DNA of 64,000 nt. Origin: Acidobacteriota bacterium. GTDB lineage: Bacteria; Acidobacteriota; Blastocatellia; RBC074. The position numbers were made by a program, and so were the translations under genes. Shown piece by piece: positions 18,315 through 27,115 of the stretch. The stretch is taken from the NCBI GenBank assembly GCA_018268995.1, contig JAFDVL010000108.1, forward strand, positions 101,496 to 165,495. The letters run 5' to 3'. The notes under the pieces are model-generated. The model did no database searches. It saw nothing but the letters and a program-made list of their open reading frames with translations, and had not been told where the DNA came from. Positions within the stretch are counted from its first letter, which is position 1. Every line of letters starts with the position of its first letter.

Positions 18315-19579
18315 TACTTTTTGCCGCCCTCTTTTTCCTCTACGTAACTCTGACGATGTTGTACGACCACCAGTTTGGGATCAATCTGGTCACCCAGCAC
18401 GGCTTTGACCTGAATCTTACGGCGTTTGCCTTCCCGGCGCGTATTAGTTGGCGTGTAGCCAAGGCTGTATTGATTGCGTAGCAGTGCCTGAATGGATTGC
18501 AGCACGCCCGGAATTTCGCCAGGGAATGTCACCGGAAAGTATTTGCCGCCAGTGGAATCTGCAAATGTTTTCAATTGATTTTGTGCCTGCAACATTGTCA
18601 TTCGATCAAACGGAATGCCGTTGATATTTGTGCCTTGACCGGGGTCGAGATATTGATCGTATTTTTTCAAGAACAAGTTGCCGATGCCCAAACAGTAAAT
18701 GGGAACACCAGAATTTTCGACAATCTTCCGCGCCTGATCGAAATTGATTTTGCTGAAGGTGTCCATCCCTGAAGCGATCAGCAGAATGGCTGTGCGGGCA
18801 TTGGCTTCGTATAATCCGGCGTATTCCATCTGTCCATTTTTGTCTGCGCCCTTGCCATCTTCCAGCACAACCGCATCCCCTTTGCCGCCGCGTAAGACAA
18901 ATTTGAGCGTATCGAAGAGGTTGCTTTCACTGAAGGCAGGATTGTTGCGGATCAACAGTCCTACCGCTTGCATCAGTTTTTGTTTGTCATCCGTGAAGTC
19001 TACGAGCGGAGTCGGGCGAATATCGTACGCCACGATGGAAATGAAATCTTTCGGTTTGACGATATTGCGAACGAATTCATAGGCCGGACGTAAGACTTCC
19101 ACGCGTCCCGGCTCAAAATAACCACCTGTACCAGAACCCAGTACGTCTACCAGTTTACTGTACTCCACAATCATGACCATCGTGAGCGGTGCATCCGGCG
19201 TTGAGAAGTTTTCGATTTCCTGTTTGATGCCATCTTCGTAAATCTCGAAATTTTCCTTCTTCATTCCCTGAATGATTGCGCCGGTTTTCTTGTTGTAAAC
19301 AACGGCTTCGACGTTTACAACATTGGTGTCAATCATGACGGTTGCGCCTGACATTTGTTTGTCGGCCTTGCGTTCTTCCTGACGATCCTGCTCTTTCTTC
19401 TGTTCTTCAGCATCGCCGCTCGCCCCAGGGTTTTTCTTTTTCTTGTCGCCTGTGGATTGACGTCCTGCCTGTGCTTCGACGCGCGTATTGATAACGGTTT
19501 GGCTGATTATCCAGGCTGCCAGAACTGTTACGAACAGCGCCAACACGATGCGTGTTACTTGATTGCGGAAATATTTCAT
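18314..19579 (-). CDS. Exported VWFA-related protein of acidobacterial type (TIGR03436-like)
   Basis: The 421-residue protein starts with a membrane anchor (VTRIVLALFVTVLAAWIISQTVI), followed by a highly charged Lys/Glu/Asp linker (about 40-80). The VWFA-like domain follows: NVVNVEAVVYNKKTGAIIQGMKKENFEIYEDG, then a Rossmann-like core. The site where a MIDAS motif DxSxS is expected reads VEYSK, so canonical metal-dependent adhesion is unlikely. The C-terminus (RNQYSLGYTPTNTRREGKRRKIQVK) is typical of the acidobacterial VWFA-related family. It is extracytoplasmic and of unknown role. Linkage to yggS looks local to this organism and is not functionally explained. Confidence 0.88.
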   Translation of the reverse strand: MKYFRNQVTRIVLALFVTVLAAWIISQTVINTRVEAQAGRQSTGDKKKKNPGASGDAEEQKKEQDRQEERKADKQMSGATVMIDTNVVNVEAVVYNKKTGAIIQGMKKENFEIYEDGIKQEIENFSTPDAPLTMVMIVEYSKLVDVLGSGTGGYFEPGRVEVLRPAYEFVRNIVKPKDFISIVAYDIRPTPLVDFTDDKQKLMQAVGLLIRNNPAFSESNLFDTLKFVLRGGKGDAVVLEDGKGADKNGQMEYAGLYEANARTAILLIASGMDTFSKINFDQARKIVENSGVPIYCLGIGNLFLKKYDQYLDPGQGTNINGIPFDRMTMLQAQNQLKTFADSTGGKYFPVTFPGEIPGVLQSIQALLRNQYSLGYTPTNTRREGKRRKIQVKAVLGDQIDPKLVVVQHRQSYVEEKEGGKK

Positions 19580-19692
19580 TGCAGTACCTCAGTTTCTGGT
19601 TCTTGTATCTTCATGACAATAGTTGATGCCGTAGCCTTGTGCAAGTTGCAGCGCTAATTTGCTCGGATTCAACGGCTTTCGCTGCTGGCTTC

Positions 19693-19720
19693 TTGATTTG
19701 AAGCCACAGTATCTTATAAT
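19693..19720 (+). promoter_or_regulatory. Sigma-70-type promoter of the TPR gene at 19854
   Basis: TTGATT (19693-19698), a 16-nt spacer and TATAAT (19715-19720) lie about 130 nt before the start codon. Confidence 0.55.
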
Positions 19721-19853
19721 CGCGTTGTTTTAACCTCCTCATTCAACTGCATTGTAGTTTCACGGCTGTGTCGCTGACTGCTCGACCATTTTCTGCGAGC
19801 AGGGATGCGAATGTCAGACCGCCTGAAAAGACGAAGGGCTTTGAGAAAATACA

Positions 19854-20585
19854 ATGAATGAACCACCATCAACTTCTGCATCTGAAGTAGGAGCCTCGTT
19901 TTGGCAGTGGGTAAAGCGGCCTCATTGGAGCATGGCTGCGCCAATTTTGCTCATCGCTTTTACGGGCGTCTTTGCCTGGCAAATCTTTCTTTCGCAATCT
20001 GAGGTAGATCAGGGGTTAGCTGAACTCAGTGCCGCGTATCGCGAATCGCGTCCGATGGAATCGCGTCTGTCTGGTTTTAGTTATGCGCCCTACACCAAAG
20101 GCGTGACGAAATTTAGCGAGAATAAGTTCAAGCAGGCTGAGGGGATATTGCGCACACAGGCTGAAAAACTAAAATCGCCAGTTGCATTTTATGCCCTCGG
20201 TAAGCTTCATCTCGCCCGGCAGCAATTTGCGGACGCACTCCAACAGTTTGAAGTCGCGCTGAAAAGTGACCCAAATAATGCTGCGTTACGAAACGATTTG
20301 GGCGTTGCCTTAATGGAGCAAGTTTGGTCCGCACGAGGCGCAACCCATCCGGTTGATCTCAGCGAAAGCCGTAAGCATTTGGAGCAGGCAATCCAACTAG
20401 ATCACACCGCCTTGGAACCGCTTTTTAATTTAGCTCTTTTGCAGCATCGGCAAGGTTTGTGGGAGCAGGCGGAAGAACAATGGAACCTTTATATGAAAAA
20501 TGATGTCCGTTCCAAGTGGGCCGAAGAGGCAAAACGCTATCTGGGTGAGATTCAGGAAAAGAAAAAAGGAAAACCGAAGGGATAG
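19854..20585 (+). CDS. Membrane-anchored TPR protein
   Basis: The 243-residue protein has a single N-terminal transmembrane helix (about residues 27-47) and then at least three TPR units, visible as AFYALGKLHLARQQFADALQQFEVALKSDPNNAALRNDLGVAL and LEPLFNLALLQHRQGLWEQAEEQW. The C-terminus is very lysine-rich. The topology suggests a scaffold facing the periplasm. No enzymatic domain is visible. The gene stands alone, convergent with nrnA. Confidence 0.78.
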   Translation: MNEPPSTSASEVGASFWQWVKRPHWSMAAPILLIAFTGVFAWQIFLSQSEVDQGLAELSAAYRESRPMESRLSGFSYAPYTKGVTKFSENKFKQAEGILRTQAEKLKSPVAFYALGKLHLARQQFADALQQFEVALKSDPNNAALRNDLGVALMEQVWSARGATHPVDLSESRKHLEQAIQLDHTALEPLFNLALLQHRQGLWEQAEEQWNLYMKNDVRSKWAEEAKRYLGEIQEKKKGKPKG

Positions 20586-20605
20586 GGAACTCGAAAATTG
20601 GCAAC

Positions 20606-21598
20606 TTAACGGGGCTTGATTTCATAGCCGTGGCCATTTAACGCCGGAGCCTGAGCGACAGCTTCCTTCAGCTTGGCCAGCACGTTACGGCTCAACTCGT
20701 CATAATTTGCCACTAATGTAAATCCGGCAGCATTTTTATGCCCGCCTCCACCAAATTGTTCCGCTACTTGCGCCACATCCACACGGTTTTTGGAACGCAG
20801 GCTAACACGATAGGTCGAATGTGATAGTTCACGAAAGAAGGCGGCTGCCTCAACATCACCGATAGTCAATGGATAGGTAATGATGCCGTCTGTATCTTCT
20901 TCAGTTGCGCCTGCCTCCTGCATTGCCTCGTGTGTCATCTTAATCCAGGCAATTTTGCCAGTGTCATCGCACTGCAACGTCGAAAGCACGGCCCCCGTCA
21001 ATTTAATTTTGGCGTAAGGGTATTGATAGAAAATTGCCTGGGAAAGCTTGGCAGGTTGTGCCCCAAAGCGAACCAATTCGCTGGCAATTTTGAAGGTGCG
21101 CTCGGTCGTATTGGAGAAGTGAAAAGAACCCGTATCCGTGAGCAACGCCGCATAAATACAACTGGCTAATTCTGATGTGAATTGTACTCCCATCGCTTTG
21201 GCGAGATTGTAAATCATCTCTCCAACAGCTGCTGCTGTTGAGTCTATCCAGTTGAGATTTCCGAAGAGTTCGGTGGTGGTGTGATGATCAATATTAACGA
21301 CGAACTGGTCTTTCAGGCTTGGTAGCCCCGGTCGGGTGACGTCACTGCATTCAATGACAAATACTGCATCGTAATTGCGGGTAATATCTGACACTACCTG
21401 CACCCCGTCGGCACCGGGAAGCTTCAAATAAGCCTGCGGAACCGGATCGCGCATGACGACGTCCGCGTCTTTATTCAAACTTCGCAAAATCCAATTCAGT
21501 GCAAGGGACGAACCTAACCCGTCTCCGTCCGGCCTGATGTGTGATGTGATGGCAAAGCTTTGGTGCTTTTCAATGAGATCAGTAACTTCGCCCAGCAT
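20606..21598 (-). CDS. nrnA: DHH-family nanoRNase/pAp phosphatase
   Basis: The 330-residue protein has the DHH-phosphoesterase core: TSHIRPDGDGLGSSLAL (metal-binding HxxPDxD type), the DHH motif in VVNIDHHTTTELFG, and a C-terminal DHHA1 domain with the GGGGHKNAAGF substrate loop. NrnA degrades 2-5-nt RNAs and dephosphorylates 3'-phosphoadenosine 5'-phosphate in the cytosol. It follows rbfA by 23 bp in the rimP-nusA-infB-rbfA block, a conserved arrangement. Confidence 0.93.
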   Translation of the reverse strand: MLGEVTDLIEKHQSFAITSHIRPDGDGLGSSLALNWILRSLNKDADVVMRDPVPQAYLKLPGADGVQVVSDITRNYDAVFVIECSDVTRPGLPSLKDQFVVNIDHHTTTELFGNLNWIDSTAAAVGEMIYNLAKAMGVQFTSELASCIYAALLTDTGSFHFSNTTERTFKIASELVRFGAQPAKLSQAIFYQYPYAKIKLTGAVLSTLQCDDTGKIAWIKMTHEAMQEAGATEEDTDGIITYPLTIGDVEAAAFFRELSHSTYRVSLRSKNRVDVAQVAEQFGGGGHKNAAGFTLVANYDELSRNVLAKLKEAVAQAPALNGHGYEIKPR

Positions 21599-21621
21599 AA
21601 TTCAAATAACACTTCTTTCTT

Positions 21622-22008
21622 TCAAGATTCAGAGTCGCTTTCGGTCGCAGCCGAGTCAGCTGCTTTTTGTTCCTGGTTCACCTCCGCCAACAACTCATCC
21701 ATTTTGGCACCGCGTTCGATTGAGTCATCAAAGGCAAACTGTAATTCGGGGCAGTGACGCAATTTCAATCGTCCACTCAATTGGCGACGAATGAATCCTA
21801 CTGCACGATTCAGCGCTGCCAAAGTTTCTTTTTGTTGTTCGGAAGGGCCAAAAACACTAACAAAAACGCGCGCATGGCGAAGATCAGGGCTTACTCGCGC
21901 AGTGGTAATGGTCGCAAATCCAACACGCGGATCTTTCAACTCACGAGCAATGATGTAACTGATCTCATTACGCAGCTCGTGAGCCAATCTATCAGCTCGA
22001 TACTGCAT
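21622..22008 (-). CDS. rbfA: 30S ribosome-binding factor RbfA
   Basis: The 128-residue protein shows the RbfA KH-type fold: RADRLAHELRNEISYIIARELKDPRVGFATIT, then VSPDLRHARVFVSVFG and RRQLSGRLKLRHCPELQFAFDDSIERGAKMDELL. It assists late 30S maturation. Its ATG (22008) shares one base with the infB stop (TAATG). The acidic C-terminal tail is lineage-specific. Confidence 0.96.
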   Translation of the reverse strand: MQYRADRLAHELRNEISYIIARELKDPRVGFATITTARVSPDLRHARVFVSVFGPSEQQKETLAALNRAVGFIRRQLSGRLKLRHCPELQFAFDDSIERGAKMDELLAEVNQEQKAADSAATESDSES

Positions 22009-24830
22009 TATGACAAACTCGTCGCGGCGACTTTTTCTTCGATATAGGCTTCAACGATGTCACCGACCTTGTAATCATTGAAGCGATCAAGAGTGATACC
22101 ACATTCGTAGCCCTGCTGGACTTCGCTGACATCGTCTTTGAAGCGCCGCAAACTGCCGATTGAAGTATCAAAAATTACTACGTTATCGCGAATCAAACGT
22201 GCCTTCGCTGTGCGTTTGATAAATCCGTCAATCACATATGACCCGGCCACCGATCCGATCTTCGGCACGCGAATGACATCCCGGACTTCGGCCTTACCAA
22301 GCACCGTTTCCTTGATGGTCGCATCAAGCATGCCGATCATCGCATTGCGAATTTCTTCTTCAACCTTATATATGATTGAATGCAGGCGAATATCCACATT
22401 TTCCTGCTTGGCAATTTCATCGGCTCTGGTTTCAGGCCGGACATTGAACCCAATAATGACGGTTGCTGCGCCTGTTTCCGTCGCATTTGACGCACTTGCC
22501 AGCAGCACATCGTCATAGGTAATCGCACCCACGCCCGCACGAATGATGCGCACTTTTACCTTTTCGGTCGAAAGTTTTAGCAAGGTGTCCTTGAGTACTT
22601 CGACCGAACCTTGCACGTCAGCTTTAAGAATGACAAGCAGTTCTTTGACCTCGCCTGTCTCAAGCTGCACGGCCAATTGATCCAAACCGCGTGCCGCCGA
22701 GCGCGCCAGCGCCTTCATACGGGCTGCGGCTTGGCGATGTTCAGAAATCTGTCGCGCCTTGATTTCATCCGCTACCACCTGGAACTGATCACCTGCCGAC
22801 GGCACACCTTGCAAGCCTAACACTTCTACCGGCGTTGTCGGGCCGCTTTCCTGTAGTTGGTGACGACGATCATCCACCAGCGCCCGTACGCGACCAAAGA
22901 AATTGCCTACGATAAACGGCTCGCCCACTCGCAGGGTGCCGTTTTGGATCAGCACCGTGGCCACTGCGCCGCGCCCACGATCCAGTTTAGCTTCCAGCAC
23001 GGTGCCCGTTGCCAGACGCTTGGAGTTAGATTTGAGTTCCATGATGTCCGCCTGCAAGATGACCATTTCGAGCAGGCCATCGAGATTCAGGCGTTTTTTC
23101 GCAGACACTTCCACCATTGTGGTTGAGCCACCCCAACCGTCCCATAATAATCCACGATCCGCCAGCTCTTTTTTCACGCGCTCAATGTTGGATTCAGGCT
23201 TGTCCACCTTGTTGATAGCCACAATAATCGGAACGTTCGCGGCTTTCGAATGTTCAATGGCTTCGACGGTTTGGGGCATCACTCCATCGTCTGCCGCGAC
23301 GACCAGAATCACGATGTCCGTGACTTTGGCACCACGGGCGCGCATCATCGTGAACGCTTCGTGGCCAGGCGTATCAAGAAACACAATGCGCCGCAATTTG
23401 GTTTTGTCATCAGGATCAGGGACTTGAACGGAATACGCACCAATATGTTGTGTAATGCCGCCTGCTTCTCCTTCAGCCACGCGGGCTTCACGAATGGCAT
23501 CCAGCAAACTGGTTTTACCGTGATCTACGTGTCCCATCACGGTCACGACGGGTGCCCGGTTTTCCGTGTCTTCCATCGCCTCGGGCGTGATCTCAAATTC
23601 CGATTCAACGATCATGTCCTCGAAGGCACCAAAAGAAACATCAAACCCCATCAGTCGGCCAATTTCTCTGGCCACGTCAGGATTCATCGTTTGGTTGATT
23701 GTTGCCATCACGCCGCGTTGGAATAATTCCTGCACCACATCTTTGGGTTTGACATCCAGTTTTTCGGCAAATTCCCGTACCGTTGCCCCTTCCATCACTC
23801 GAACAGGCTTGAGTTCAATGGGAGCCGCTTTAGCTGTTGGTGCCATCGGCTTGCGATTCGGGAAGCGTAAATTGCCTTCCTGTTTTTCACCCGGATGTGG
23901 TTTAGGTCGTGCGCCGTGGCGGCCTTTATGTTTTGTATCTTTGGGCGGAATGTAAGTTGTCCGTTGTGGCGCACCCGAAGGCAGTAAATGCACGCCTTCT
24001 GCTTGTTTGGCAGTTTTTTCCTGCCCCGGCTTTGTTTCCTTTTGCTCCGGTTTGGGCGTGGTTGGCGGAACCAAACGCGGCCTTGGCGGTGCTAAACGAA
24101 TCACATTCGTTGTGCCAGTTTTCGCCGGGGGCGCAGTTTCCCTGGCCGTTGGCGGTGGTGCCACAGGCTTCAATGTTGTTGTTGGCGCTGGCGGTGGTGC
24201 TGGCGTCGGAATGGGGGTTGTTGGACGCTCAAGCTGACGCACTGTGAAAGCCGGTTTCACCTCTTCTGGTGGTGGCTGCGGTGGTGTTACCGGAGCTTCT
24301 ACCACGGGCGCTACTGGCTCAGGCGTTGGTTCTTCAACTTCAGGTACAATTTCGACTGGCGGCGGCGCAACAGGCTCTTCGACTTGTACTGGCACAGGAA
24401 TTTCAACTGGTGCCGGTTTCTGAAGCTTTACCACGCGCGGTTTCAAATGTTCAGGCGTGGGCGCTTGCGGTGCGGTCGGTTTTGCCACAAGTGGCGGCGC
24501 GGTTTGCACGGGCGGCGCAGGAGGTGTTTGTACCACAGGCGCAGCCTCAACCGTTGGTTGGGCAGGCGGTGCCGATGTTGCCGATGTTGTTTCAGTGGTT
24601 GGTTCAGTGGTTGGTGCGGGCTTCGCTGCTTTCACCAAGCGTGCGGTGCGATGTGTGGTGACCGGTTCTTTTTTAGGATAGTACATCTCTCGAATTTTAT
24701 CCGCGATTGCATCGTCAAGTGTGTTAGAAGGCACACTCGCGTCTACTCCAAGGCGGCGGGCATCTTCGAGAACTTTACGACTCTCCAATTTTAGTTCACG
24801 AGCTAACTCGTAAATTCTGACTTTACTCAT
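22008..24830 (-). CDS. infB: Translation initiation factor IF-2
   Basis: The ATG at 24830 (GGAAG upstream) is preferred to a TTG 12 nt earlier. The 940-residue protein begins with an IF2-N helical domain (MSKVRIYELARELKLESRKV), then about 280 residues of proline/alanine/threonine-rich linker, a second IF2-N domain (about 345-400) and the GTPase core. G1 is GHVDHGKT at about 432-439, G3 is DTPGH, G4 is NKVD and G5 is SAKK. Domains II-IV follow through the C-terminal fMet-tRNA-binding domain. It delivers initiator tRNA to the 30S subunit. The long low-complexity linker is unusual in composition but in frame. Confidence 0.97.
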   Translation of the reverse strand: MSKVRIYELARELKLESRKVLEDARRLGVDASVPSNTLDDAIADKIREMYYPKKEPVTTHRTARLVKAAKPAPTTEPTTETTSATSAPPAQPTVEAAPVVQTPPAPPVQTAPPLVAKPTAPQAPTPEHLKPRVVKLQKPAPVEIPVPVQVEEPVAPPPVEIVPEVEEPTPEPVAPVVEAPVTPPQPPPEEVKPAFTVRQLERPTTPIPTPAPPPAPTTTLKPVAPPPTARETAPPAKTGTTNVIRLAPPRPRLVPPTTPKPEQKETKPGQEKTAKQAEGVHLLPSGAPQRTTYIPPKDTKHKGRHGARPKPHPGEKQEGNLRFPNRKPMAPTAKAAPIELKPVRVMEGATVREFAEKLDVKPKDVVQELFQRGVMATINQTMNPDVAREIGRLMGFDVSFGAFEDMIVESEFEITPEAMEDTENRAPVVTVMGHVDHGKTSLLDAIREARVAEGEAGGITQHIGAYSVQVPDPDDKTKLRRIVFLDTPGHEAFTMMRARGAKVTDIVILVVAADDGVMPQTVEAIEHSKAANVPIIVAINKVDKPESNIERVKKELADRGLLWDGWGGSTTMVEVSAKKRLNLDGLLEMVILQADIMELKSNSKRLATGTVLEAKLDRGRGAVATVLIQNGTLRVGEPFIVGNFFGRVRALVDDRRHQLQESGPTTPVEVLGLQGVPSAGDQFQVVADEIKARQISEHRQAAARMKALARSAARGLDQLAVQLETGEVKELLVILKADVQGSVEVLKDTLLKLSTEKVKVRIIRAGVGAITYDDVLLASASNATETGAATVIIGFNVRPETRADEIAKQENVDIRLHSIIYKVEEEIRNAMIGMLDATIKETVLGKAEVRDVIRVPKIGSVAGSYVIDGFIKRTAKARLIRDNVVIFDTSIGSLRRFKDDVSEVQQGYECGITLDRFNDYKVGDIVEAYIEEKVAATSLS

Positions 24831-24880
24831 TGATTCTTCCAATCACTGCCAGCTGTTTTCACGCCTTGCAACGAGCGGAT

Positions 24881-26407
24881 TCAATCCTGGCTGTCTTCTT
24901 CCTGCTGAGCCTCCTGATTGTCCGTTTCTTCTTCCGCTGAAGCACCGGATGCTGTCTCAGCATCTTCTGTGATGACTTCAGGTTGCGCCTCGGATGTCGA
25001 AATATCGGTTGGCTCTGTTGCCGATTGAAGTTCCTCTGAGGCTGTTTCAGACTCTGAGGTTGCTTCTACTACTGATTCTTCCGGGGACGCTGTTTCTGTG
25101 TCCTCAATTTCATGATGACTTAGCGCGGCTTCACGCGCTGCAACAATTTGGCGGACGGTTTCTAATTGGTCTTCCGCTTCGTCAACGCTTAAGTCAAGCC
25201 ATTCGCACAGATCGTCTACGTTTGCCGCCGCCAATTGTTCGATGGTCTCAATGCCATGTTCGGCCAGAATCGCTGAATCCGCTGGCGTAATGCCTTCGAT
25301 AAAGGTGACAGGCACGACTTCCGCCGTCAGCATCTCCTCCATCTGTTGCGCAATCTCGCGCTTCATATCTTCTTCGCTGCGGATGTCGATGTCCCAGCCA
25401 ACCAGGCGCGCTGCCAATCGCACGTTCTGACCGCGTTTGCCGATAGCCAGACTTTGCTGTTCTGTCTCGACCGTGACTTGTAATTTCTTATCTTCAAAAT
25501 CAATGACCGCAACTTTGCTGACCTTTGCGGGCGAAAGCGCATTGGCAGCAAAGATCGCCGGATCTTCTGACCATTCGATAATATCAATTTTTTCTCCGCG
25601 CAACTCACGGATGATGGATTGCACACGCGAACCTTTCATCCCGACGCACGCGCCTACCGGGTCAACGTCCCGTTCGTTCGAGACCACCGCAATTTTGGCG
25701 CGATCACCCGGTTCGCGTACCGCAGCTTTGATGACAACGGTGCCGTCATAAATTTCCGGCACTTCCATTTCAAACAGCCGCTTGAGCAATTCCGGACTGG
25801 TGCGTGAAACTTCGATTTGAGGGCCTTTGGCTTCGCGATGCACATCGTGAATAACGACACGAACACGTTCGCCCTGCGAAAAGTTTTCAGCGCGTGATTG
25901 CTGATTTTTGGGCATGACCGCTTCCAAACCGTTGCCAATATCAATGATGACGCGTCCGCCTTCAAATCGCTTGATGAAGCCATTGACTAACTCGCCGACC
26001 TTGCTGATGTATTCTTCATACACATTGTTGCGCTCTGCTTCGCGAACTTTTTGCAGAATGATTTGTTTGGCAGTCTGCGCGGCAATGCGGCCTAAATCTT
26101 CGACCGGGCGCGGCATTTCCAGCATATCGCCAGGTTCCACTCCTTCACCGACTTCGGCCAGAGCTTCCTCCATGGACATTTCCAAAGAAGGATTCGTCAC
26201 CTCTTCCACCACCGTTTTGATTGCAAACAGGTCTATCGTTCCCGTTTCCATGTTGTAGCGGGCGCGCAGGTCTTCGCCCGATTTGAACTGCTTACGGGCT
26301 GCTGTTACCACCGCATCTTCCAAAGCGCTTGTAATGACAGTGGGGTCAATATTCTTTTCCTTGCTTAAAAGCTCGATATTTTGTGCGATAGAACTCAGTG
26401 CATTCAT
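24881..26407 (-). CDS. nusA: Transcription elongation/termination factor NusA
   Basis: The 508-residue protein has the N-terminal RNAP-binding domain (IDPTVITSALEDAVVTAARKQF), an S1 domain (about 130-200, with GRVIIDIGNGLEAVMPKNQQ), two KH domains (DPVGACVGMKGSRVQSIIRELRGEKIDII and IGKRGQNVRLAARLVGWDIDI) and a helix-hairpin-helix-like region (ITPADSAILAEHGIETIEQLA). The last 90 residues are extremely acidic and Ser/Thr/Glu-rich. NusA modulates pausing, termination and antitermination. It sits between rimP and infB as in most bacteria. Confidence 0.97.
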   Translation of the reverse strand: MNALSSIAQNIELLSKEKNIDPTVITSALEDAVVTAARKQFKSGEDLRARYNMETGTIDLFAIKTVVEEVTNPSLEMSMEEALAEVGEGVEPGDMLEMPRPVEDLGRIAAQTAKQIILQKVREAERNNVYEEYISKVGELVNGFIKRFEGGRVIIDIGNGLEAVMPKNQQSRAENFSQGERVRVVIHDVHREAKGPQIEVSRTSPELLKRLFEMEVPEIYDGTVVIKAAVREPGDRAKIAVVSNERDVDPVGACVGMKGSRVQSIIRELRGEKIDIIEWSEDPAIFAANALSPAKVSKVAVIDFEDKKLQVTVETEQQSLAIGKRGQNVRLAARLVGWDIDIRSEEDMKREIAQQMEEMLTAEVVPVTFIEGITPADSAILAEHGIETIEQLAAANVDDLCEWLDLSVDEAEDQLETVRQIVAAREAALSHHEIEDTETASPEESVVEATSESETASEELQSATEPTDISTSEAQPEVITEDAETASGASAEEETDNQEAQQEEDSQD

Positions 26408-26430
26408 GGTTAGTTAGTCATTAGTTACTG

Positions 26431-26496
26431 GTCATTTGTCCTTTGTCATAAGCGATAAGGTTGCTTGCGAATGACCAATGACGACTGACAAATGAC
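26431..26496. repeat. Imperfect inverted repeat between rimP and nusA
   Basis: GTCATTTGTC (26431-26440) and GACAAATGAC (26487-26496) are perfect 10-bp arms within a longer run of GTCAT/ATGAC-like words. It lies in the only sizeable gap of the rimP-nusA-infB operon (26408-26501) and could form an mRNA hairpin. Confidence 0.6.
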
Positions 26497-26501
26497 AAAT
26501 C

Positions 26502-26966
26502 TCAAGGTTCAATTTCAACATTCGCCTTGGTAATTAAACTGAGGGGCAAGCGATGGCGCTTACCGGTTTCATCTTCCAGTAAAGCTGCCTCTTCGCCCTC
26601 CCGTTCAAGTCCAATCAGCGTGCCGTGAAAATTGCGCTGCCCATTGAGCGGCGCGTTTAATTTAATATGTGCTGGCAGTCCGGCAAACCGTTCGTAATCA
26701 CTTGGCTTGTATAGGCCGCGATCCAATCCCGGCGAGGCGACTTCAAGCAGGTACTGATGCGGAATTAGGTCCTCAACTTCCAGAATCAATCCCACCTGCT
26801 CACTGACGATTGCGCAATCATCGTGATTGACACCGCCGAGCTTATCAATATAGATCCGCAGAACTGCATTCCCACGCCCTCCAACCATTTCTGCATGGAC
26901 TAATTCCAAGCCCTCGCGGGTGGCGACTCGCTCAATAATTTCGTGGATACGCTGATCTAACTTCAC
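26502..26966 (-). CDS. rimP: Ribosome maturation factor RimP
   Basis: The GTG at 26966 gives about 154 residues, the usual RimP length, starting VKLDQRIHEIIERVATREGLELV. The frame is open back to a GTG at 27044, but that would cross a terminator-like hairpin. Conserved elements are VLRIYIDKLGGVNHDDCAIVSEQVG and YLLEVASPGLDRGL. The C-terminal SH3-like domain follows. It assists 30S maturation. The ribosome binding site before the GTG is weak, so the start is uncertain. Confidence 0.9.
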   Translation of the reverse strand: MKLDQRIHEIIERVATREGLELVHAEMVGGRGNAVLRIYIDKLGGVNHDDCAIVSEQVGLILEVEDLIPHQYLLEVASPGLDRGLYKPSDYERFAGLPAHIKLNAPLNGQRNFHGTLIGLEREGEEAALLEDETGKRHRLPLSLITKANVEIEP

Positions 26967-27021
26967 TATTTCTAAAACGCGGCTTCGGGAGTTGTTTACG
27001 AGCAAACTAACTGCCCATATG

Positions 27022-27044
27022 AAAAAAGTGGGCGTTGTGCCCAC
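27022..27044 (-). terminator. Terminator-like hairpin in the rimP-nusA leader
   Basis: On the minus strand GTGGGC-ACAAC-GCCCAC is followed at once by TTTTTT, an intrinsic-terminator layout. It lies between the likely promoter and rimP, so it would act as an attenuator of the operon. Confidence 0.6.
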
Positions 27045-27059
27045 TCCATTAAGCCGAGG

Positions 27060-27088
27060 ATAGTACCTGAGTGCGAGGGCGAAAGCAA
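27060..27088 (-). promoter_or_regulatory. Candidate promoter of rimP-nusA-infB-rbfA-nrnA
   Basis: On the minus strand TTGCTT (27088-27083), a 17-nt spacer and TACTAT (27065-27060) are reasonably spaced but weak matches. Transcription would begin only about 10 nt before the leader hairpin. Confidence 0.45.
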
Positions 27089-27115
27089 GCGGTTGCTCTT
27101 TAATTTGCGCAGCGA

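Noticed and set aside
24269..24794. Long plus-strand open frames opposite the infB linker
   Set aside because: They are antisense to a Pro/Ala-rich coding region whose composition keeps the opposite frames open; no start site or family match.
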